Origin: Petrosia ficiformis
Taxonomy: Eukaryota > Porifera > Demospongiae > Haplosclerida > Petrosiidae
DNA length: 64,000 nucleotides
Direction: 5' to 3'
Assembly (NCBI GenBank): GCA_947044365.1
Contig: OX345636.1
Coordinates: 21,058,548-21,122,547, forward strand
The translations under genes were made by a program, and so were the position numbers. The notes under the pieces were generated by a model that ran no database searches, was not told the DNA's origin, and saw nothing but the letters and a program-made list of their open reading frames with translations. Below, in pieces: positions 26,986 through 39,524 of this stretch; the first letter of the stretch is position 1, and each line of letters opens with the position of its first letter.

Positions 26986-27239
26986 CACTGATGTAGCCTA
27001 CCTGGAAGACTGAGCACTTCGTTTGCGCTTTGGAGATAGTGGCTCTGCTCATAACTCAAAAAGATCTCTGCAGACTTTACAAACATTTCAGGCCCCCCCT
27101 GGCCCATCTTCGTCTCAGTATGTAAAGCATTCGCAATTTATTATTGGCGAGTTTAATTTATGCTACTTCTTTGCATGAAAATGGAGTGAATGACAGATTA
27201 ATCTTGTTTTCTTTTCTTTGATGTGTCGTCCAGGTTTTC

Positions 27240-28000
27240 GCGGCAAGCCTTAATCAGAAAAATATGAGTCAGTGACATTAACTGTGGATCAACACTCATA
27301 CAAATGTAATTTTGAATTAGTGCTCTTGTCTTGGTCTAGTGGTTTCATAATAATATATAATGTTTAAAGTCATGTCAAATGAGACCAATTCATCCCACCC
27401 TTGGGAGCAAGACTAGATTCTTTGGTTAGATTACAGATACAGGAAAACTGAAAAATCAGGAATCTGGCTACGGATTGAACCCATTCAAGGTGACTGATTT
27501 TGGAGCTCCTATAATTATATCCATGCATGTGTTTCATTCAGTGCTTGGTTCACAAAAATATCACAGCTAAAACAAATTTGAAATTAATTCTAAGGCTGGG
27601 AATTGATAATCAATTAAAATCAGCAGAAGCAATGAAGTCAATTAATACTATATTTGTCATGCAAGATAAACAGTAACATTAACTGGATCAACACTCAAAA
27701 AAATAATTATTATTTATAATTTTGAATTAGTGGCATATCAGATGAAACCCATTCATTCCTTCCTTGGGAGCAAGTTTAGATTTTTTGGTTAGACACAAAG
27801 AGTATTGCATATTATCAGGATATGCACCCATGAGAGAATTACGGAAAACTGAAAAATCGGAAATCTGGCTACAGATTAAACCCATTCAAGGTGACTGAAA
27901 TTCTGAAATCTGACTAAAAATTGATTGATAATTGATTAAAATCAGCAGAAGCAATTAAGTCAATTAATACAGGAAAGTCCTCTCGTTTAATGATCAAAAA
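27240..28000. repeat. Imperfect direct duplication, unit about 330-400 bases
   Basis: Blocks ggaaaactgaaaaatc.g.aa, cccattcaaggtgactga and aaaatcagcagaagcaat occur once in 27280-27650 and again in 27690-27970 in the same order. Non-coding. Confidence 0.7.
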
Positions 28001-30329
28001 AGGCTTCCTGTCACTTTCACATTGTACATTATTTGCTGTCACATGCTTGAAAAGTATCACAGACTTAGAATCAATAATCAAAAGAATTTTCAATATCAAT
28101 CAATTAATCATCCCAGTCCTAGTTAGTACAGTTGCAAGGATTTAACTAGTTGGTTGTTCTGATTGTTATAGATGCATACATGTAAATCCAATGACTAATC
28201 TGTACTAATTATATTCAGTTAGTTAAAGCACTTTAATGTTAGGGTGCTGTCTACTTGTATTTGTCATGGCAAAAATTTAGTTAATTTTGCCACTAAAGTA
28301 ATTGTATTTGACTTTGTAAAGGGTTAGGAAACCTGTAAAAACATAATTATATATGTATGTATTTATGTACATACGTACATACATATACACATACATATGT
28401 AATTATGTGAGTATGTATGTATGTATGTATGTATGTATGTATCACTGCAAAATAAAATTGTTAAAATAATAATTATATTGGTTAGTACAGTTGCAATGAA
28501 TAGTGGTAATTGTAATTTAATTGGTCGTGTGGGTTGTTATGAGACTGCATAGTGATATACATGTAATTATATATAATTCTATAATATTTTCTTACAGGCT
28601 AATACATGTACAAAGAAGCAGAATAAATATTTTAATTAAATCATTAAACCTTCCATGTGCATCTAATATGAGATATTAGGCATGATAATTGATTATAAAT
28701 AGTACATATATTTGTTAATATAATTACAAAGTAGCTGTGGCATTAGATGTTTGTATCCTGAACAACCAACTAATTGTAAATCTTTGCAACTGCATTAAAC
28801 AATGCATTTGTTATTTTAACAATTCTACTTCTGCAGTATATGTATATAATGTTTAATTAATCACAAAAACAAGCTTTGTTACTTCAAGCAATTTTATTTG
28901 TTTATGTAAGTTTCATTAATAATTTCAGCATCCTAATATGAGTGGCTGATACAATTGAAATTTTGTTGGGGACTTAGAGTTCATATTTATGTATTAATAT
29001 TTACGGTCTTGAGATTCATGATTATTTATGGTTTATTAATAGTATGCATGAGGTGTATATACTCGTAAGAAGAATGTATCTCCAATTAGTAAATTAATCA
29101 CTCATGCAAGAATAATGATTTACATCAGTATTTTAGTAAATGACCTTGCTAAATCATTGATTGACACGAACATTCATTTGGTTCATTAAGCTTGTGTTCA
29201 TAATAATACTTTTTTAGAGCTGATAATTTAGTGTGATATACGTAAATAAATATTGAGAGTAGTTATAATATTCACTAACTGATAGAACACAGAAGCTTAA
29301 TACACATAATTATGTACAATACTGTTCAAACCAATGTTAAAACAACTAAGAATTGTTTAGAGAGCAGGACCTAGTCAGACATTTTTACCATCTGAACCAC
29401 TGGATTCCTTGACGGCAGGATTATACTAATCCTTCAGACCTAACCACAGCTAACTTCAGACCTGTTTTTAACTCTCTCATAAGACTTTTGCTTTATCAGT
29501 CTTCACCTGTTAGGTACTTTGGTATTATGTAATAATTTCACTATTATGTAATAATTTCACTATTATACCACATAATTATCATTATCATAATAGTACAGTA
29601 TATATAATAATAATTATTATATAGGTTGAATTATAGATTATTATGCATATACCAAGGTAGAAGCGGTTAGTGATCTTGAAAAGGATTTAACTGATCACAC
29701 ATTGTCATATTTTGAAGATGTATAATTATATATATATATATGAAGTTTTGTCTTCCTACTTGCATATTTACAGAACATAGCTAATTATTATTCAGTGGCA
29801 TAGGAAGCATGGGGGCACTGAATTTTATACGGAAATGCATAATAATAATGGAGATTTACACTGCCAAGTCAGGTGTAATAATAACACTTGTGGTTTATTG
29901 TTTATCAGCCACATGAAAACTAATTAGATATAAAAATCTATTTTGGATTTGGGCCTCATGATCAAAATCATCTTGCTACACCAATGTTATTGGTAGTCTT
30001 AATATAATAAGTGAAAGTATTATACACTTACTGCTCAATTTAAAAAAAGTAATGTATATTTGTTCTTTTCACCTTGAAGGTTTGCCACATAGTAGTTTGT
30101 CCTGTAGAATATGTGAACCATTGGTCCAACTATATACTTCAATTATGAAAATGTAACATTTTGGACCCATTTGAAATTGTTGGACCTGTTCGTATCCCTA
30201 AGGACAAGAGACCCTATGTTTCAAACCAATTGCAAGTATTTGAACACCTCTGGTGAATCCACTTTGAGTTGAAGGGGACAGTATGTGTTGGGAGGTCACA
30301 AGTCACCTTGGGAACAACTTTTGCTGTTA
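28001..30329. other. Intergenic AT-rich DNA
   Basis: Apart from a GTAT/CATA microsatellite near 28350-28443, I see no coding segment or structured repeat. Confidence 0.5.
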
Positions 30330-32290
30330 CATCCATTGACCTTTCTGCTGATAAAATTGGCGCAATCTTGAAATTAGCAATTGACTTAGTTGGATAAATG
30401 GGAGAGAGCCCTCCGATCTAGAGATGTTCATAAATTGCTTTGCACAGGGAAGACGAATGGATTGAACCAAACGCTCCAAGATAAATGAGGCTGATGAACC
30501 ATTGTCCAATAAAGCTCGTGCCTCAACTGAGGATCTATCAGGTGCAATAACAGAGATACGACAAGTAATCAATAGTGAATTAGACTTCAACTTCACAGCA
30601 GCATTAATTAGATGACACTTGATTGGAAGAAATATCCTGTGTGAGTGAAGGTTCTGACCTTTGTTGGGCTTCTGTGTGTAGTAGTGTGTGATGTGGTTTT
30701 TGACACTTTCTACCGGGCTTGGGGTCAAATACGTATTTAAATACAAATGCAAATAATAATAAATAATAAATAAACATCAATTACAAATGCAAGTACAAAT
30801 ACTTCATGTATAAATGTATTCAAATGCAAATGCAAATACTTTGAAATGTATTTAAATAGTTTTCAAATACTTTTTTGTCTAATCTCAAAAACTGATTCAT
30901 GTGCTGTCATCAGCCATGAATAAGTTTAAAAGTAATCTTTATTAAAACATGATGAACTAAAATAATAACTTATTGATTACACCTAATGAACATAAGTTCT
31001 TCAAATGTTTTGTTCTTTAAACAACATCTGTTGGGGTGAAACACTTTTCCAGCAATGCTAAAAAGCCTTTCCACGGGTGCTGAGGATGCTGGAATACAAT
31101 GGATGTGGCCTTGTAGATCCTGATACGACAGTGCTACAGTGCTTGCACTTAGCTTAAAAACTACCCTCAACATTCTCAGGAATATCAAAGTGCCTGAACA
31201 CAACTGAAGAGGCTTATTGTTGGCAGCAATCACAATTAATCTTCTTCAAAACAAACAGTCCGTCAGTCAACAAAAATTAGAAACTAAGGTGTTAGATTTT
31301 AAAATTGAATTGGTGTTAACTGCTGTTTCCTGTAATCTTATTGTAATTAACAGATAAAAATGTATTATTAGCATTGATGAAATCAAAAAGGTTTTGAAAA
31401 CGAAGTTCTTTGACTTGGGTATGGCATTGCCATTCAAACATAGTAGTAGCGTCCAGTTTCAATTTGAGTAGAGATGTAATAAACGGAGCTGAGGGTTCGT
31501 AATCCATTGATCTTAGAGCACAAAGGTGTTGCTGCATTGTGTCATGTAAGCAACGCAGCTCCTTACCATTGCCCTCATGAAGACATGAGTCTGATGGATT
31601 AACTGAGGATGAGATTTGAAACAGCCTATGGCTTCTGCGTAATGTTCACCAGAACGAGAGAGACCTTTTTTTGTGATCCATCCTTCAGTGGATTTTGAAG
31701 ACAGGCTGGTGCGGTCATGTACCAAAGCATGAAATTGTCCCCAAAATTGTTTCCAATTGAGTAGGTTGCCATCAAAAGTAGGAACCTCCAATTTAGGGGA
31801 GCTTGACCCCAGTGCTAGTACTATCTGCAACAGGTGTAGGGGGCAGATTTGTTTCCTAGACCGCATGAGTTGATGAATTTTCGAATCACATGAGAGCATT
31901 CAAATAGCATTTTTTCAAGCTTTGAATGAAAAGTGAATAAGCTACGGACTTCCTCTTCATCCTCCAACATTTGGCGTTGACTTCAGCTAATTCTTTCTTG
32001 TTGTCAGATACTTGCTCTTGATATTGTTGCAATAGAGATATGTCATCAACATATTCAGGTAGAGTGGTTACCATGTTGTAAAGATTGACAGTACTTTCCT
32101 CCATAATTTAGTAGTCTGTTGCAGGAGGTGTGGCTTTAGAACACAAACATTCAATACGCACATTTAATTCAGCAACAATATCATCATGTTTGTGCAATAC
32201 ATCTTTTCCTTTTTCAAGGACTCTTCATCTTCATCTGTTAGAAGATCGATTAGCTGGAATTGTTGGATCATCTCAGATACAAGGCACCAA
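30330..32290 (-). pseudogene. BEL/Pao retrotransposon fragment (gag and protease), interrupted
   Basis: Minus-strand frames, in order: an acidic N-terminal piece (about 32290-31886), a gag core with LEVPTFDGNLLNWKQFW (DUF1759-type, 31513-31899), its continuation with LRSMDYEPSAPFITSLL (31316-31537), and a protease region with VEARALLDNGSSASFI (30327-30752, DUF1758-type). Several frameshifts and stops separate them. Reverse transcriptase, integrase and LTRs were not seen. hAT-type DNA fills 30718-31300 between gag and protease. Confidence 0.75.
30718..31300 (-). mobile_element. hAT fragment inserted in the BEL/Pao remnant
   Basis: The minus frame 30970-31233 contains ASSAPVERLFSIAGKV and ends in a FEELMFIR helix: the C-terminal dimerisation (hATC) domain. 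The AT-rich side 30720-30880 carries repeated aaatacaaatgcaa units, as subterminal hAT repeats often do. Exact ends were not found. Confidence 0.65.
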
Positions 32291-32591
32291 CGAAATTAAG
32301 CTATAATTAGTGGGCGGTGCAACAGGAATTCGCGGTTGCTTGCCGGGAAATTTCAAGCAGGAGTTCGGAATTACTAGATGAAATGTCTTTGTTGGAACTA
32401 ATCTTTGGAGGAAATGAAAAAAATAATACAATATATGAGACAGCACAGACTCTTAGCTTCCTTGTGTGATTGTAGCAGGTGAAAATGTGTTTGTAAATAA
32501 ATAAAATAAACAAATAAATTAAAACACATAAATAAAATAAATTGATTAATTAAAGTATATAATGGTTTGGTTTTTAGATGCAATGTTAGTA

Positions 32592-33263
32592 TGGAAGAGA
32601 GGCCTAGAAATGACATTTCAGATGGTTATAGTTGGTGGTGCAAAGTATGTAAAATTCGTAAGTCAATCAGAGAGGGGAGCTTTTTTTCAAAATCAAGGTC
32701 ACCCTTCAGAAGTGGCTGATGTTGCTGTATCGATGGGCTAGGGAGTATCCTGTGAGTGATGCATCTGAAGAGGCTGAAATTCACATAGGGACTGGAGTAG
32801 ATATATATCAATGGTTGCGAGATGTCTGTTCTGCTAGACTCCTTAGTTCTCCAATTATTCTTGGTGGACCTAACACAATGGTTCAGATAGATGAATCATT
32901 GTTTAGACACAAGCCCAAAGTAATTATTTCAGTGTTAGTTCTATGTAGTTATGCATTTTCTATTTCAGCATTAGTTCTATGTAGTTATGCATTTTCTATT
33001 TCAGCATTAGTTCTATGTAGTTATGCATTTTCTCAATTTCTTCAACTAGAATCACAGAGGCTGACCAACACAAACTGAGATTTGGGTTTTCGGCTTAGCT
33101 GATACCTCCTATCAACTAGCTCAAGAGAATGAAGGGGTGTCATGCCCATTAGCTGTCATCATATTTAGATGAATTTTTGTGGAGAGAGAGACATGGTCCA
33201 ACCAAATACCAGGCTTTCCACAGCGTTATTAATGACATTGCTTTACAATATTCTGTGGCATAA
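32592..33263 (+). pseudogene. Merlin (ISXO2/IS1595-like) transposase pseudogene
   Basis: Begins MEERPRNDISDGYSWWCK, with the C..C and SIREGSFFSKS landmarks of this family. A one-base shift near 32695 leads into LLYRWAREYP, then GGPNTMVQIDESLF, whose IDES holds the first catalytic acid. The centre is lost: from 32930 a unit of about 36 bases (ttagttctatgtagttatgc...) is repeated three times. The C-terminal part (LKRMKGCHAH, then DEFLWRERHG, then NDIALQYSV) resumes in other frames and stops at about 33263. Confidence 0.75.
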
Positions 33264-33881
33264 ATAATTAATCAAATGTAACCTCCAAACATAGATAATA
33301 CATAATGATATATTAGTCACGCGTAGCCAGACCCATCCCACTGCAAGCGAGGGGAAAGGTCTGGTAAAAGCATCAACTTGTGCAATGAAGCCAAAAAGGG
33401 GGTTATATCTCCCCCGCAATCAAGTACATTGTGGTTAACCACATATTTACTTTACCCACGTGTACAGTCAGTATGGCTGCTAATTTTGTTTAGCTTGTGG
33501 GAGTAACCTCAGTGACGTTTCTGTTTCTGATTGGCGCGCTCTATTTTGGATGCATGGTACAAGTTGATGTAAAGAAATGTTTATGAAATGTTTGACCCTA
33601 TGTACTTGTTGTGATGGGTACTATTATGTTGTGAATCAATTGATATGAGAGAAATACATCTTTCAATGTGTGACTGGTCATATTGTGATTCACAAGTTAG
33701 TACATATTAATGATTTGAAACTATCATTTTTTTTATTGCTGACGATAGAAATGTGAGTCACCAAGTCAAACAAATGGATGCGATTGTGGAGTTTGTTTGC
33801 ATGGTACATAATATAGAAGCATAAAATGGCTCATTTGTAATGATTTTACAGGCTGCTAAGTGCTTTATACACAATAGTAAA

Positions 33882-34082
33882 TGTCACAATCTACAGACTC
33901 ATTGTCCCGGCCCCTCAATGTACAATATCATGTTTGTCTTATTAATTCTGTTAAACACCTACAATTCATATTGTTGTAACAGAGTCACTATTATATTTCA
34001 ACTGTCTATATATATAAATAATCTGATTCCTTTGAATAAAAGTTAGTTGTTGCTTAAATCAGTTTATAGTGAACCCGTGACA
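33882..34082 (+). repeat. 5' LTR and primer-binding site
   Basis: TG...CA boundaries. Directly after it, TTGGGGGCCTGTCCGG resembles a proline-tRNA primer-binding site with a small change. The left LTR has a few base and indel differences from the right LTR. Confidence 0.85.
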
Positions 34083-34194
34083 TTGGGGGCCTGTCCGGCT
34101 TTGGAGACCTTGTAAAGATATACTTAGTTAGAGTTACCTGTGTGGAGGTACTTGTGTTTCCTGTACATATGGTATAGAGCAACGACTTGAGCTA

Positions 34195-35232
34195 ATGGAG
34201 AAGTCATTAGAGATTGGCAGCAAGTTCGGATTAGAAAGGAAGGATCTAATGAAATTCGTTGAAGAGCAACAAGCATATGAGAGAGAGGACCGTAGAAAAG
34301 AGCGTGAAATTCGTAAATTGGAAGTTGAGAGAGAGAGATAGAGGTGAAACAGCTAGAAAAGAAGCAAGCACAGAGGAGATATGAACAGGATCACAAAAGA
34401 GACACGAGATAGAGCTTCGAACTCTACAGTTACAAAGTGCCAGTACTGTGCGTCGAGATGGTGTTGACAGAGCAAAAGCAAAAGTTACAGTCTTTCGTCG
34501 ACGGGAAGGATGAACTAGATTGTTATCTCGAGCGATTCGCTACTACTAATAATTAGGACAGAGCAAGCTGGGCTGTATCACTTAGTGCCCTTTTAACAGG
34601 AAAAGCATTGGATGTATACTCCAGAATGTCAGATGATACAGCAATAGACTATGACCAACTAAAGACAGCACTATTGAAACGATATGATTTCACAAAAGAT
34701 GGTTATAGAGTTAAATTTAGACGAGCACAACCAGAGTTAGGAGAGAGCCTTGAACAATTTATCGTGCGATTGGGTAGCTATCTACAAAAGTGGATTACTT
34801 TGTCTAACACTGAGGAGACACTGGATGGAGTTTGTGATCTTATAGTTAGAGAGCAATTCATTAACACTTGTCCATGAGACCTGTCAATACACTTACGTGA
34901 AAGAGCACCTCAGAATCTTCAAGAATTGGCAAATATTGCAGATCAGTTCTTAGTAGCCCATGGGAAACAGCTGTATACCACTTTCCAATCGGGAAGAGAT
35001 GAGAAGCTCATATTAAAGGAAGGAGGAAGACGTGGTGACTATGATCCATATGTTACAATGTTTCATTTGTAGAGGTTATGGTCATAGAGCAGCAGATTGT
35101 AGACAGCTGGTGCAGTATATAAAGCAACCCCAGAGGTGTTGCAAGAAGATGACTCCTGCCAATGAGAAGATTGAAGTCAATCGACATCCAACACAAACCC
35201 TGAAGGTAGATACAGTCATGCATAGAAGATGA
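34195..35232 (+). pseudogene. Retrotransposon gag, disrupted
   Basis: Starts with a charged coiled-coil segment (ATG 34195) that stops near 34340. It resumes with FVDGKDELDCYLERF, which is cut by a TAG at 34554-34556 inside a conserved stretch, and continues with SLSALLTGKALDVYSRM. A CCHC knuckle (CFICRGYGHRAADC) near 35053 gives nucleic-acid binding. Confidence 0.8.
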
Positions 35233-35239
35233 CAGACTC

Positions 35240-35476
35240 TTGTTGGCCTGTGGGAAGACCCTCCCAATTGTAAGCAATGCCTGCATCCAACCTCTATCAG
35301 ATCATAAAAAGGAAATGCCAGTAGTGTGTGGCAGAATTGGAAAGAACCTTGTTCGAATGCTTAGAGATACTGGATGTAGCGGTGTTGTAGTGAAAAGAGA
35401 GTTTGTAAGTGAAAAACAGCTCACTGGTAAAGTTGGCTATATGCTCCTGATTGATAATACCTTACCTGACGGGTGA
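35240..35476 (+). pseudogene. Retrotransposon aspartic protease remnant
   Basis: Contains LRDTGCSGVVV, the D-T-G active-site turn with Cys after Gly. It runs out at a stop near 35476. Downstream, about 98 bases (gcaaagaaaacaaatcaacc...) are tandemly duplicated at about 35640-35840. Confidence 0.7.
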
Positions 35477-35857
35477 AGTCGAAGCACAATGTTTACCTGA
35501 CGCAATCTATGACCTCATCATTGGTAATGTACAAGGAGCTAGAGCCCCAGATGATCCAGATGCCATGTGGACCATCCCAGATGATCCAGATCCCATGTGA
35601 ACCACATGGGACTGAAGCATGTGCTATGACGAGGGCGCAGGCAAAGAAAACAAATCAACCCGTTCCACTAGCAGTACCCCAGATAAGGACTTACTCGAAT
35701 GCAGCGAGAAGATATATCACTTCAGAAGTATTGGAAGTTGCAGGCAAAGAAAACAAATCAACCCGTTCCACTAGCAGTACCCCAGATAAGGACTTACTCG
35801 AATGCAGCGAGAAGATATATCACTTCAGAAGTATTGGAAGTTGAGTGATCCCGTGAT

Positions 35858-36266
35858 CAGGGTTGTTGTAATTCTTAATTCTAATTAAAAGTTAATCATT
35901 AGCCATTTTTGGGATAATTGTAATTGTAATTGCAACTTTTTAACAGTTTAATTGTAGATACCCAACTCTTTCAAAAATTGCCAGAATTTATCTAGGGGTG
36001 CCAGCAACATATGCACCAGTTGAGCGAGTATTTAGTCATGCTAGGAACATAATGCACCCAGATCACTCAAGACTCCTACCAAAGAACTTTGAGAAAATTT
36101 GGGTTTCTTAAAAGTTAACATGTAATTCAATTAAAACGAAACTAATTCTAATTGTAATTAATTATTATCATAATTTAATTGTAATTCTAATTGTAATTGA
36201 AATTTTACCTATACAACTAATTCTAATTGTAACAATTAGGTGAAGAGTACAATTACAACAACCCTG
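35858..36266 (+). mobile_element. Nested non-autonomous hAT element, 409 bp
   Basis: Terminal inverted repeats CAGGGTTGTTGTAATT and AATTACAACAACCCTG (16 bases, perfect). The flanking 8-bp duplication cccgtgat at 35850-35857 and 36267-36274 is exact. Inside, a plus frame encodes APVERVFSHARNIMHP, the hATC dimerisation motif, ending in a stop. It is an internally deleted hAT whose last transposase exon survives. Confidence 0.92.
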
Positions 36267-36324
36267 CCCGTGATAGGACAGCAGAAGGTATCTTTCCAGA
36301 TAAAATTTAACGTCCTTCCATCAT

Positions 36325-37592
36325 TTGTTTACTCATCCCAAGATAAACCATAGAGAGTCTCTTCGTCAAGTTGTAGTACCGACTCCTTTACGTCTCTGGG
36401 TAATGGAAATTGTTCAACTCCATCATGGGAGGCCACTTAGGAATCAAGAAGACTACAGAATATTAAGCAGCTTTTACTGGCCTGGATTACGCAAAGATGT
36501 TACCAGGTTCTGCAGGTCATGTGACATTTGTCAGAAGACTGTATCCAAGGGGACAATTCCCAAAGCCCCACTTGAAAACATACCAATTAAACGCGTTGCT
36601 GTAGACTTGGTTGGTCCATTTCATCTGCTGAGTGAAAAAGGCCACAGATATATTCTTACGCTTGTAGACTATGCAACCAGGTATCCTGAAGCCATTCCCC
36701 TGAAGTCCATCAGCACAGAAGCCGTAGCAGAAGCTCTGGTTGATATATACAGCCGTTTTAGTTTGTCAGAATGTATGAAGGAGGTGTCCAGGTTGCTAAG
36801 AATCACACAACTCACAACAACCCCATATCATCCCATGTGCATAATGGCTTGGTTCAACGGTACCTTAAAGACCATGTTACGGAGATTGTGCACTGAACAA
36901 CCTAAACAGTGGCATCGATACATTAATGCATTGTTATTCGCTTATCGGGAAGTCCCTCAGGAGTCTGAGGTCCCTCAGGAGTCTACTCACTTTTCTCCCT
37001 TCGAGCTGTTATATGGGAGGACTGTACGAGGTCCTATGCACTTCTTAAAGGAGTTGTGGACAAAGGATGTAAAGGAATCAGAAGTCAAGAACAGTTATAC
37101 CAATATGTTTTTGAGCTGAGAGGGAGACTGGACCAGACACCGAAAATCGCTTGTGAAGAATTACAGAAATCGCAAAGGAAATACAAGCGCTATTATGACA
37201 GGAGGACCAAAATTAGGAAGTTCCAAGAAGGGGATTTGGTTCTGGTGTTGTTACCTACAGATAGCAATAAATTACTGATGCAATGGAAGGGTCCTTTCCA
37301 TATCGACAGTGTTGTGAGTGTCAATAACTACAGAGTCAAGATCAAAGGAAAGTGTAAGACCTACCATTGTAACCTATTTAAGAAATATGTCGCTCGTGAC
37401 GAGGCAGATAATAAAGAAGAAACTGATGTAAGCGGCTTTGTCCTGGAGGTGACTGGTGCAGCAATTATAGAATTCTCCGAGAGTACCAGTGATGATGCAG
37501 TTGATGACGATAATCTATTAGAAATTGGTGTTTGCCAGTCCAAGGAATCAATAGCAGATGTGCATGAGATACAGACAACAGCTCACTCTTGA
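36325..37592 (+). pseudogene. Retrotransposon integrase, damaged
   Basis: The zinc-binding part (HHGR...C..C with FCRSCDICQKT) is followed by VAVDLVGPF and TLVDYATRYPE. The segment that should carry the second catalytic Asp (TDxGxxF) is deleted. At the third position TPYHP...MAWFNGTLK shows the catalytic Glu replaced. A GPY/F-like module (W.GPFHIDSVVSVNNYRVK) lies at 37280-37345, in a frame overlapping the first. Confidence 0.8.
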
Positions 37593-37599
37593 TCAGCAG

Positions 37600-38839
37600 C
37601 AAGAACTGCAATCTGTCATCTCTGAATACAAACATATATTTACAGATTTACCATGAACCACAGATCTCATCAAACACCATTTCAAAGTCACTTGCAGTGA
37701 CCCTGTCCGATCTAAGCCGTACCCCATACCATACGGGTTGAGGCAAATGCTCAAGAATGATATACGAGACATGCTGAGAATGGGGGTCATCAGAAGGTCG
37801 ACATCACCACATACATCCCCAGTAGTGATCATACTTAAAATGGATGGTTCGAACCGTGTGTGCATCGATTATCGGAAGTTGAATAAAATCACCGTTTTTG
37901 ACCCAGAACCCATGGGATCCGCTGATGAGATATTTCACAAGCTCAGTAAAGACAAATACTTCTCCAAAATTGACCCGAGCAAGGGATACTGGCAGGTACC
38001 AGTAGCAGAAGCCGACATACAAGTTCCTAAAGATGCCCTTTGGAATGATGAATTCTGGAGCTACACTTGTGAGAGGTACCAAGAAGCTTCTGTATGGAAT
38101 GCACAGCGTCGACAGTATAGTTGATGACATCTTGGTACACACAACAACACTGAGTGAGCACGTTTGACTATTGAAAAATTTGTTCCAAAGGTTATAGAGA
38201 GCAAATCTTACAGCTAGACCCTCGAAGTGTGTAATTGGTTCAAACACTATCGATTTTGTAGGTCACCACATAGGACTAAGTGTGATTGGATTACATGAAG
38301 GAAATGTAATGAAAATCAGAGACGCTCCAAGACCTCGAACCAAGAAGGAAATTCGATCATTTTTAGGACTAACAGGGTTCTACCGAAGCTACCTTCCAAA
38401 CTATGCAGCTATAGCTGCGCCTCTTTTGGATCTTACCCGGAAAGGACTACCAAACGTAATAGTATGGGGGGACGCCCAAGAAAAGGCATACATTACCCTC
38501 AAACATCTTCTCACTCAAACACCTTCTCACTAGCCAGCCTGTTCTGAAATTACCAGACCCAGACAGATTGTATATATATTGAGAACTGACGCATCTGATG
38601 CTGGAATAGGAACCATTCTGTTACAAGAGCATGATGGTACATTGTATCCAGTCAGCTTTGCAAGTAAGAAGTTGGCAGATAGAGAGAAGAACTACTCAAC
38701 AATGGAGAAGGAGTGTCTGGCCATTGTATGGGGCGTCAGGAGATTGTATAAACGATCGAATGGGCAATGTTCCTCCAAAACTATAGAATCAAGACTGAGT
38801 CTATTAAAGGACGTGATAATATTGGAGCAGACTATTTAA
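37600..38839 (+). pseudogene. Retrotransposon reverse transcriptase and RNase H, damaged
   Basis: RT landmarks run in order: MGVIRRSTSPHTSPVV, CIDYRKLNKIT, KDKYFSKIDPSKGYWQVPV (37738-38020). A deletion follows, then an IVDDIL motif at about 38114 in another frame, and FLGLTGFYRSYLPNYA (38345-38410). RNase H starts at 38579 with LRTDASDAGIGTIL, then YPVSFASKKL and YSTMEKECLAIVW. It is truncated before the last catalytic region. Confidence 0.8.
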
Positions 38840-38909
38840 GCAGAGTGAACTAGTTTAACATGTTTACAAACACTAGATTGAAGTGTGATTTCCCTGAAGG
38901 AGGGAGTGG

Positions 38910-39106
38910 TGTCACAATCTACAGACTCATTGTCCCATCAATGTACAATATCATGTTTGTCTTATTAATCAATGTTATTTCTGTTAAATACCTAAAATTC
39001 ATATTGTTGTAACAACTATTATATTTCAACTGTCTATATAAATAATCTGATTCCTTTGAATAAAAGTTAGTTGTTGCTTGGATCAGTTTATAGTGAACCT
39101 GTGACA
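38910..39106 (+). repeat. 3' LTR
   Basis: Matches the 5' LTR end to end with small indels (for example cccatcaatg against cccggcccctcaatg). A purine-rich tract (gaaggagggagtgg) directly precedes it as the polypurine primer. Confidence 0.85.
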
Positions 39107-39524
39107 GTAAACTTGTTTCCCTCAGGTTACTGATACTAATACAATTGACCATCATCTGTTTATCCTCCAATAAAATGGTTTCTATTGTAGTCAGATGCAA
39201 ACATTATAAGAAAAATAATGGCACTAGAACTGCTGTCATTTAAGAATATAAAATTAACACCATGTATTACAGTTCGACTTCTTTGAACTAGTTAAAATTA
39301 ATCATATATTCTGTACATTTAATGAGGTTATTGTGGTTATTACCATAGCTTGAAGCAGTTCAACTTCTTCGTTGTGAAAATGATTAATAGCTTGTAGTTC
39401 CTACTGAATAAGTTATTATTATTATTACTATTACTATTAATATTATTATTATTATTAATTTTAATAGTTTTATGAACATAAAACAAAGAAAAATTATGGT
39501 AGAAGAGGAAATTTTTTATTACTT

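Larger units (their letters stand above)
33877..39111 (+). mobile_element. Ty3/Gypsy-type LTR retrotransposon with integrase before RT
   Basis: Two LTRs of about 200 bases (33882-34082 and 38910-39106) begin TGTCACAATC and end GTGACA. The flanks gtaaa (33877-33881 and 39107-39111) are an exact 5-bp target duplication. Internal order is gag, protease, integrase, reverse transcriptase, RNase H, unlike the usual Ty3/Gypsy order (RT-RH-IN) and like the Gmr1-type elements described by Goodwin and Poulter. Numerous stops, deletions and a nested hAT insertion make it inactive. Confidence 0.85.

Noticed and set aside
28340..28445. CRISPR-like regular repeats
   Set aside because: Simple GTAT/CATA microsatellite without spacers, in a eukaryotic context.
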